A stretch of 34,162 bases of DNA, from positions 1 to 34,162 of IMG/VR virus record IMGVR_UViG_3300048023_000317; one strand, 5' to 3'. Positions 1 through 5,564 of the stretch are shown here, in pieces; within the stretch, counting starts at the first letter, position 1, and each line of letters starts with the position of its first letter. The notes beneath the pieces are model-generated. The model made no database searches. It was not told the DNA's origin and saw nothing but the letters and a program-made list of their open reading frames with translations. Position numbers and translations under genes: made by a program. The DNA comes from a virus.

Positions 1-67
1 CTTTTTGACCTTTGTTATTAAAGCTATCAATGTGTATTGTGTATTGGTCTTCGTTGTGATCTCTCAT
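1..67 (-). CDS. Start of an unidentified gene, cut by the left edge
   Basis: An ATG on the minus strand at 67-65 overlaps the TGA stop of the upstream gene (ATGA arrangement). It opens a frame that runs to the window edge without a stop, giving 22 residues that begin MRDHNEDQYTIHIDSF. The same ATGA coupling joins gp47 to gp46, so this is probably the next gene in the early operon. Too little is visible to name a family. The start rests only on the overlap and the open frame, with no strong ribosome binding site. Confidence 0.5.
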   Translation of the reverse strand, partial: MRDHNEDQYTIHIDSFNNKGQK

Positions 68-264
68 AGTTTTTTTCCAAAAAGTTTATAAAATATGTCT
101 ATAGGTAGTATCTTCTTTGTTAATAATTCTTGTGGATGATAACCATACAGTTGTTCACCTGTGGTTTTTATAATTTTACGACTAGAGTGCGGAGAATTAA
201 ATTCTCTTTCATATACAGTTTTGCCACCGTCTGGGCTTTCATATATCTTAGGCTTATTTGGCAT
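64..264 (-). CDS. Small hypothetical protein downstream of gp46
   Basis: A 66-residue polar, basic protein begins MPNKPKIYESPDGG and ends in LFGKKL. The ATG at 264-262 is preferred over an upstream one at 303, because the longer form would overlap gp46 by about 50 bases and its extra 13 residues (MGLLHSVLIQSLL) look like gp46 read in another frame. With the chosen start the overlap with the gp46 end is 11 bases. There is no signal peptide or membrane segment, and I do not recognise the family. Its tight packing between gp46 and the next gene suggests co-transcription with the recombination genes. Confidence 0.6.
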   Translation of the reverse strand: MPNKPKIYESPDGGKTVYEREFNSPHSSRKIIKTTGEQLYGYHPQELLTKKILPIDIFYKLFGKKL

Positions 265-2023
265 CAACAAACTCTGTATCAGTACTGAATGTAGTAAACC
301 CACCTTCTTTAATAACTTGTAGTATTGTGTTTACACGACCTACTAGTTCATCTCTGTGTGAGATTAAGAAGATGTTTTTATTACGTTCACGCTCTATCTT
401 TTTAAGTACACCCAATGCACCATCAACACCATTAGTGTCCATGCCACTATCAATAAGTTCATCAATAGCCAAAAAGTTTATTGGTGTGTTCATACTTTCA
501 AAAACATCTCTAAAACTCCAACTAAGTCCTAGTATCAATCTGTTGCGTTCGCCTCTGCTAAGATTATCAAAGTCTAAATCTCTGCCTAGTTCTGTAATCT
601 CTACAGTTAAGTCTGGTTGAAATGCAACTTCATGTGGTAATCCTAATTTGGTCAAGTAATAAGCTAGTCTACTGTTTAGGTATTGCAAGTTCTGTTCAAT
701 GATACGTTTTCTAATAAAGCTGTCTTTGTTTGTTAACAGTTTGTATAGGAAGTCCTGATGATCTTTTACTGTGTTCAGTTGATTCATAGTATCCCAAGTT
801 ATTTCTTGTACACCTGTTTCACGCAGACTTTCTATCTGTTCTTGATATGTATCGCTTTCATTTTGCTTGTTTGTAACTTGACTACGCAAGTTTTCCAATT
901 CCATATTGTGTTTGTGTGCTTCAGTTTCAGTATTGTAGTGTGTTACTGGCATTTGACCTAGTTCGCCTAAAGAAGTCAAAGCGTCTGACCATTCTTGTTC
1001 TTCTAAAGCGTTTACTGCTATTTGCTCACTAGCTTCTTTCCGTAAACCTTGTTTACTAGAGAGGATCTCCTCTTGTTTAGCATCGTGTATTTCTTGTCCA
1101 CATGCATGACACTTGTGATCTTCTAATAGTGCAAGCTCTTTATCTAACTTATCAATAAGTCTTTGTTGTTTTGTATTGTCAGTTTGTATATTAGATAACC
1201 AACGTTCTGCTTCGTCTTTCAGTTTTTTCTTTTCTAGGTAATCACTCAACAATTTATGATTGCTAAGTTCTGTTTGGATATCTATTTTCTCTAATGTGTT
1301 TATTTGCTGTTGGATACTTTCGACAGTAATTTTTTGTTGATCCCGCCAAATTTTCTGCCTGCGTTCCAGATCACCGATACTTTTCTCAATTCTGGAATTT
1401 GCTTCTTCAACTGCATTAATTCGATACTCTTCTTCTTTGATTGCATCTCTTGTTAGCCTTTGTTGTTCTTTAAGAACCTCTGCTTTTTCACTAAGCATTG
1501 TTATGCCTAGTAACTGCTCAATAATTGCTCGCTGATCGTTTGCCCGCATACTGAGAAAAGGTTCTGTATATGTGTTAAGTGCAACAATGTGTTTAAACAT
1601 ATCATGACTCATGCTAAACAGTTTTTCTATTTGTGCTTGAGTTTGACGATTTTCACCTTGTGCTTCGTCTTCGTCAACATTCTCTTCATTGACATAGTAT
1701 TTAAGCACATTAGGCTTTCTACCCCGTTCAATACGGTAACTTGTACCATCTTTAACAAAATCCAGTGTAACCATCATGCTTTTGCCGTTGGTTTTGTTTA
1801 CTAGATTGTCTTTGCGTATGTTTGTTAATGCGTTTCCGTAGATAGCATAACTGAGTGCATTAATGATAGTGGTCTTACCAGTACCATTTCTACTACCATC
1901 TCCGCCCAAGTCTACATTATTTCCTAGTACAAGTGTTAATCCGTCATTAGTAAAACGTACAGCCTGTGTAACGTTGCCAACACTCATAAAGTTTTTTACG
2001 GTTAAGTCTTTAATTACTATCAT
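254..2023 (-). CDS. gp46: gp46-like recombination endonuclease subunit (Rad50/SbcC-type ATPase)
   Basis: In T4-like phages this ATPase pairs with gp47 to process double-strand DNA ends for recombination-dependent replication and host DNA breakdown. The 589-residue protein has the SMC/Rad50 layout. Near residues 43-52 is a Walker A loop (GSRNGTGKTT). Long heptad-like, charged stretches flank a zinc-hook CHAC at 305-308. The ABC signature LSRGE is at 488-492, Walker B (INFLAIDE) at 515-522, and a conserved His follows in NIFLISHRDEL. The length is close to T4 gp46 (about 560). The start overlaps the gp47 stop by ATGA, so translation is probably coupled; no strong Shine-Dalgarno sequence is visible. 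All key motifs are intact, so the gene looks functional. Confidence 0.95.
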   Translation of the reverse strand: MIVIKDLTVKNFMSVGNVTQAVRFTNDGLTLVLGNNVDLGGDGSRNGTGKTTIINALSYAIYGNALTNIRKDNLVNKTNGKSMMVTLDFVKDGTSYRIERGRKPNVLKYYVNEENVDEDEAQGENRQTQAQIEKLFSMSHDMFKHIVALNTYTEPFLSMRANDQRAIIEQLLGITMLSEKAEVLKEQQRLTRDAIKEEEYRINAVEEANSRIEKSIGDLERRQKIWRDQQKITVESIQQQINTLEKIDIQTELSNHKLLSDYLEKKKLKDEAERWLSNIQTDNTKQQRLIDKLDKELALLEDHKCHACGQEIHDAKQEEILSSKQGLRKEASEQIAVNALEEQEWSDALTSLGELGQMPVTHYNTETEAHKHNMELENLRSQVTNKQNESDTYQEQIESLRETGVQEITWDTMNQLNTVKDHQDFLYKLLTNKDSFIRKRIIEQNLQYLNSRLAYYLTKLGLPHEVAFQPDLTVEITELGRDLDFDNLSRGERNRLILGLSWSFRDVFESMNTPINFLAIDELIDSGMDTNGVDGALGVLKKIERERNKNIFLISHRDELVGRVNTILQVIKEGGFTTFSTDTEFVDAK

Positions 2024-3036
2024 AGGTTATTATATATGTCCACTAGAAGTTTCTTGTCTATCATATCGCTGTCTACAGCATTCAAACTATTATACACTAT
2101 TTGGTCTACATTTTCAACCTCAATGTCATCGACTACACGCCAGTCCTGTGCATGTTCTTCTTTCTTAGTTGGCATAAGTGTTATTTCTCTTACACCATAC
2201 TGTTGGCTAAATGTTTCCTTAATAAAGCTAGCTTCTTCATAACTGATTGCAATGTCTAGTGTAGCTCTACAATACGTTTTACTATTGAGTATTGTATCTG
2301 GTTCATCTATTAGCCTACTTAAACTTACAGTTCTATAACGTGGACCATCGAAGTTTATATACTCTGGTTCGCCGCCCCACTCTAACACCATCATACCACG
2401 ATCATCATCCCATGCATCAGCATAGTTGTGTGGGAAAGGTGAACCTAAGTAGTGTACGTTGCCTTTGTTTTGTCTTTTGTGAAAGTGACCAGTAAACACA
2501 TACTCTGGACCTTGCAAGTGTTCTGCATTTAATTGTCCGTGATCTGGCATTTCTACCATAGCATTCATTTTAAAGTAAGGAAGTTCAAAATGACCAAACA
2601 TGTATCTACATTTGGTCTTGCTTACTTGTGTCCACTCATCTCCAACTAACCAAGGCACAAGTGCTACTTCATCTTGTACCAGTGTTTTTTCATTTATCAA
2701 GTGTACATTCTCAAACAGTTCTGCATAAGGTAAACTGTTATAGTCACGCTTCTCTCTATAATACAAGTCATGATTACCAGTAATCATGTATACTTGCTTG
2801 AATGCACGACTGAGCTTTGCTACGTTTTCCACACTATAGTTGAGTGTACTCACATTTACACTGGCACGATGATGGTGCCAATCTCCTAAGAATATGCAAG
2901 TTTCACAGTTTTTCTCTTTGGCTTGTTCAACAAACCAATCAACAAAGTCTACACAGTCACGATTGTGTTGTTTGCTATTATTCTTGTTTCCGAAATGTAT
3001 ATCCGTAAAACAAGCCGCACGATTAAAAAATGTCAT
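2020..3036 (-). CDS. gp47: gp47-like recombination nuclease subunit (Mre11/SbcD-type)
   Basis: This is the nuclease partner of gp46. The 338-residue protein carries the calcineurin-like metallophosphoesterase motifs in order: D12-I-H14, GDW at 51-53, GNHD at 87-90, GHFE at about 148-151 and GHFH at 183-186. These are the metal-binding and catalytic positions of Mre11 nucleases. The length matches T4 gp47 (about 340). The ATG at 3036-3034 has a GGAG four bases upstream. A strong sigma70-type promoter lies in the 65-base gap before it (3070-3098), so gp47-gp46 can be transcribed independently of gp55. Confidence 0.95.
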   Translation of the reverse strand: MTFFNRAACFTDIHFGNKNNSKQHNRDCVDFVDWFVEQAKEKNCETCIFLGDWHHHRASVNVSTLNYSVENVAKLSRAFKQVYMITGNHDLYYREKRDYNSLPYAELFENVHLINEKTLVQDEVALVPWLVGDEWTQVSKTKCRYMFGHFELPYFKMNAMVEMPDHGQLNAEHLQGPEYVFTGHFHKRQNKGNVHYLGSPFPHNYADAWDDDRGMMVLEWGGEPEYINFDGPRYRTVSLSRLIDEPDTILNSKTYCRATLDIAISYEEASFIKETFSQQYGVREITLMPTKKEEHAQDWRVVDDIEVENVDQIVYNSLNAVDSDMIDKKLLVDIYNNL

Positions 3037-3069
3037 GGAACTCCGTTCACTCAGTTTAAACTTTAACTT

Positions 3070-3098
3070 AGTATAGCTTCATAGCTATACCTTGTCAA
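3070..3098 (-). promoter_or_regulatory. Sigma70-type early promoter for gp47-gp46
   Basis: On the minus strand a consensus -35 TTGACA (3098-3093) is followed by exactly 17 bases and a near-consensus -10 TATACT (3075-3070), continuing as TATACTAAGTT. It fits wholly in the gap between the gp55 stop and the gp47 start and points into gp47. The same -35, spacing and extended -10 string occur before gp55. An inverted repeat fills part of the spacer. Confidence 0.88.
3071..3090. repeat. Perfect 8-bp inverted repeat inside the gp47 promoter
   Basis: GTATAGCT (3071-3078) and AGCTATAC (3083-3090) are perfect reverse complements separated by TCAT. The repeat overlaps five of the six -10 bases and extends into the spacer, where a repressor or activator could sit. 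No T-run follows it on either strand, so it is not an obvious terminator. The gp55 promoter lacks the same repeat. Confidence 0.6.
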
Positions 3099-3101
3099 TG
3101 C

Positions 3102-3980
3102 CTAAACGTTGTATCCGTGTTCTTTACGTTCTTTGTCAGCTTTTTCGTCCCATTTGGCTCTTTCTGCCATTTCATGTTCAATTTGGCGTGTCCAACTGGG
3201 CATTTGACCTGCTTCTTGCAGTAGGTCATCTCTAATGTTTTGATTACGTTTCTCTAGGTTTAGTACTCTAGTAAAGCTGTTAGTAACTGCGGCAGTATAA
3301 TAAGCAAATGGATTTTCACTTTTTAGTTCGTTGAACTGCAATCCAATTTGACTTAACTGCAATAGTGCATGACTACGCATTTCATCTACATATGTGTATC
3401 CACGCCAGTTACTACGCATACTGTAACGTTCGCAAAGTTTAATATACATCTTTGCTAGATTATTTGTAATTTTACCATGCTGTGTATTAAATTTACCGTT
3501 ATCTAATCCACCTTCCCAATGACTACGCAAGCATTCTTTAAGTTCTCCGTTCACATAAGCATAATGCTTAAATGGAGGAAAGTTACATTTGCTATGATGA
3601 TCCGCTACAGTTTTTGGTTTATTTTTTCTACCAGGCTCTAGAGGCACATGGTCAAAGGTCATTAATCTAAACACTAGACTTTTTTCTTCAATTGTGCTTG
3701 GGTCAATCTTATAATTTACTTGTTTGGGCTTTTGGCTTTGTTTTCTACTGGTATTATCGTACCATTCCCAATATGCACTTTCATATGCTAGTATGCTTAA
3801 TTCTTTTGCTCGATTTTCTTTTGCAGTTTGAATAAACTCTGGGTTCTTAATATCTTCAATGTTTTCTACTATTGTATCGAATCTATTGAATTCCTCATCT
3901 AAGACATAACAATAGCTTAACTTGCTTTTGTGTATTTCTTTAAGCATGTCTTTGTTGTTTAAATAATTTTGTTTTCTCAT
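3102..3980 (-). CDS. gp55: gp55-like late-transcription sigma factor with a long internal insertion
   Basis: T4 gp55 is the small sigma factor that directs host RNA polymerase to TATAAATA late promoters. The 292-residue protein matches it at the N-terminus (YLNNKDMLKEI, near residues 6-16) and over about 170-250, where ERYSMRSNWRGYTYVDEM and NPFAYYTAAVTNSFTRVL correspond to T4's FNFSGYTQSWKQEM and NPHAYITQACFNAFVQRI. Between them lie about 150 residues with no T4 counterpart, explaining the length (T4 gp55 is 185). The ATG at 3980-3978 has TAAGGA seven bases upstream and its own sigma70 promoter. The divergent neighbour starts from a perfect late promoter, the expected target of this sigma. 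Confidence 0.85.
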   Translation of the reverse strand: MRKQNYLNNKDMLKEIHKSKLSYCYVLDEEFNRFDTIVENIEDIKNPEFIQTAKENRAKELSILAYESAYWEWYDNTSRKQSQKPKQVNYKIDPSTIEEKSLVFRLMTFDHVPLEPGRKNKPKTVADHHSKCNFPPFKHYAYVNGELKECLRSHWEGGLDNGKFNTQHGKITNNLAKMYIKLCERYSMRSNWRGYTYVDEMRSHALLQLSQIGLQFNELKSENPFAYYTAAVTNSFTRVLNLEKRNQNIRDDLLQEAGQMPSWTRQIEHEMAERAKWDEKADKERKEHGYNV

Positions 3981-4002
3981 TGATAATTCCTTAGTTGAAC
4001 TT

Positions 4003-4031
4003 AGTATACACGGTTAACATGTAATTGTCAA
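4003..4031 (-). promoter_or_regulatory. Sigma70-type early promoter for gp55
   Basis: On the minus strand TTGACA (4031-4026), a 17-base spacer and TATACT (4008-4003) form a near-perfect sigma70 promoter. The -10 continues as TATACTAAGTT, as in the gp47 promoter. Transcription would start near 3996, leaving a short leader with a TAAGGA ribosome binding site. It lies 22 bases from the divergent late box at 4053-4060. Confidence 0.88.
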
Positions 4032-4052
4032 TAACTACACATATAATTATCC

Positions 4053-4060
4053 TATAAATA
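4053..4060 (+). promoter_or_regulatory. T4-type late promoter (TATAAATA) for the virion operon
   Basis: An exact TATAAATA, the T4 late-promoter consensus recognised through gp55, lies 20 bases before the first rightward gene. With T4 geometry (-13 to -6) transcription would start about 4066, just ahead of AGGAG at 4068-4072, which is seven bases from the ATG at 4080. Confidence 0.88.
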
Positions 4061-4079
4061 CAACTATAGGAGAACCCAT

Positions 4080-4673
4080 ATGAGAGTATCGCAGTTAACA
4101 GAAGACATCGCAAAAGATATTGCTGTGTTTTACGGTGGCAGATTTCAGCCTATGCATAAAGGTCATCATAAAGTGTATATGGACTTAGTGGAACAGTTTG
4201 GTTCCTCTAACGTATTTATCGCTACTACAATAGCCAAGACAGCGACACCAGAAAAGGATCCTTTCAGCTATGAAGAAAAAACAAACATAATGACTGAGAT
4301 GTTTGGTATACCACAAAAACAAATTGTTAAGACCAGTCCATATAGACCTGATGTGAGTTTAACAGGCAAAGATCCAAACAGTACTGCTATTGTATTGGTA
4401 TTCAGTGCCAAAGATGCAGGACGTTTAAAAGGTGGTAGTTATCTTAGAGATTATAAACCAGGTGCTGAGTTGGTACCTAGTGATCAAGCAGGATATATAC
4501 TTGAAGTTCCGATACAAGAAGGTGGCATGAGTGCTACTGATTTTAGAGACGCAATGAAAAGCGAAACACTCAACGACAATCAAAAGATGATGGTGTTTAG
4601 AGAATTTTTTGGAACAATTGAACCAAAAGTATTTGCATTTATAAAGGATAAATTAAATGGCAGTACTAGCTAA
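4080..4673 (+). CDS. HxGH-family nucleotidyltransferase (NMN adenylyl- or cytidylyltransferase-like), late-expressed
   Basis: A 197-residue nucleotidyltransferase of the HIGH superfamily. It has GRFQP at 20-24, the nucleotide-binding HKGHH at 26-30, and MSATDFRDA at 150-158 in the position of the C-terminal ISSTxxR-type motif. The family transfers AMP or CMP to phosphate-bearing substrates such as NMN or sugar phosphates; the substrate here is unknown. The ATG has AGGAG seven bases upstream and follows a perfect late promoter, so it is made with virion proteins. The N-terminal MRVSQLTED contains an L-x-E site resembling T4 prohead-protease cleavage sites, raising the possibility that the protein is packaged. 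Its end overlaps the next gene by 17 bases. Confidence 0.82.
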   Translation: MRVSQLTEDIAKDIAVFYGGRFQPMHKGHHKVYMDLVEQFGSSNVFIATTIAKTATPEKDPFSYEEKTNIMTEMFGIPQKQIVKTSPYRPDVSLTGKDPNSTAIVLVFSAKDAGRLKGGSYLRDYKPGAELVPSDQAGYILEVPIQEGGMSATDFRDAMKSETLNDNQKMMVFREFFGTIEPKVFAFIKDKLNGSTS

Positions 4674-5265
4674 AAACAGAGCGAGATTAATTTTAAAACC
4701 AGGTGCTAGAAGTATATACTTTGGTGGAAATAATATACTAGCTCCACTACAACCTCATCATGGTATTATGTTTCCTAACCAACCAGATATCACATATTCG
4801 CAAGCTGTGTCATATTCAGCATATGATTTAACACATACAAATTATACTTTTCAAGCATATAGAAATACTCCTAGTCCGGACATTCAGCTAACTTGTCAGT
4901 TTGCTAGTGTAACCGATGATGAAGCTAGATATACATATGCTGTATTACACTTTCTAAGAAGTGTTTCAAAAATGGCTTTTGGTTTAGGACAAGGAAGCCC
5001 AGTCCCAGGTACACCGCCTCCTGTATTAGAGTTTAGTGCATTTGGAGATAAACAATTTAAGAACATACCAGTTGTTGTAACACAATTTAGTACAACATAT
5101 GATAGTAACGTTGATTTAAAAATATTTGATGGAGATACTCAAATTCCTGTGCTTATGAATATGTTTATCGGCATTGCAGTAATGCAAAATCCAACAAGAC
5201 AAAAAGAAACATTTACAACTGAAAACTTCATAAACGGTTCTGCTTATACACAAGGATTCATTTAA
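4657..5265 (+). CDS. Baseplate protein, probably tail-tube cap/initiator type (gp48/gp54-like)
   Basis: A 202-residue protein with features I associate with marine T4-like baseplate tube-cap proteins: LTHTNYTFQAYRNTPSPDIQLT, YAVLHFLRSVSKMAFG and GTPPPVLEFSAFGD. In T4, gp48 and gp54 sit on the hub and start tail-tube assembly. T4 gp48 and gp54 are longer (above 300 residues), so this may be a reduced tube-like domain and I cannot choose between them. AAAGGA eight bases before the ATG at 4657 supports the start. The stop overlaps the next ATG (TAATG). Its place directly before gp53 and the hub fits a baseplate role. Confidence 0.6.
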   Translation: MAVLAKNRARLILKPGARSIYFGGNNILAPLQPHHGIMFPNQPDITYSQAVSYSAYDLTHTNYTFQAYRNTPSPDIQLTCQFASVTDDEARYTYAVLHFLRSVSKMAFGLGQGSPVPGTPPPVLEFSAFGDKQFKNIPVVVTQFSTTYDSNVDLKIFDGDTQIPVLMNMFIGIAVMQNPTRQKETFTTENFINGSAYTQGFI

Positions 5266-5564
5266 TGGTAGAATATTCAAGCACTAGTAACTATGTAATT
5301 ACAGGGGTTGGAGCAAAAGCATTAGATTTATATGATCCGCCTTTGACATCAGAGACGCTGTCGGACGAAACAGTTTCTTTAGTAATACAAGCTAAATTTA
5401 ATCGTCGACCAGATTTACTAGCACATCAAATGTATGGATCAGCTAGACTCTGGTGGGTGTTTGCACATTATAATAGAGACACGCTTGTTGATCCTATAAT
5501 GGATTTTAAATCCGGCACAAGGATTATTGCTCCTAGAAACTTTACTGTTCAAGGAACAAACTAA
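5265..5564 (+). CDS. gp53: gp53-like baseplate wedge protein
   Basis: A 99-residue protein whose second half (DLLAHQMYGSARLWWVFAHYNRD, then DPIMDFKSGTRIIAP) is the LysM-like pattern of gp53 baseplate wedge proteins: a small domain with YGSARLWWV and a DP..DF..G..I..P tail. T4 gp53 is about 196 residues, so this looks like a short version keeping mainly the C-terminal domain. In T4, gp53 helps close the six wedges around the hub. AAGGA lies eight bases before the start, and both ends use TAATG overlaps with neighbouring baseplate genes. Confidence 0.75.
   Translation: MVEYSSTSNYVITGVGAKALDLYDPPLTSETLSDETVSLVIQAKFNRRPDLLAHQMYGSARLWWVFAHYNRDTLVDPIMDFKSGTRIIAPRNFTVQGTN

Noticed and set aside
265-303. 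Upstream in-frame start extending the small gene at 64-264
   Set aside because: It lies wholly inside gp46 and the extra residues look like an out-of-frame reading of gp46; the ATG at 264 gives a normal short overlap.
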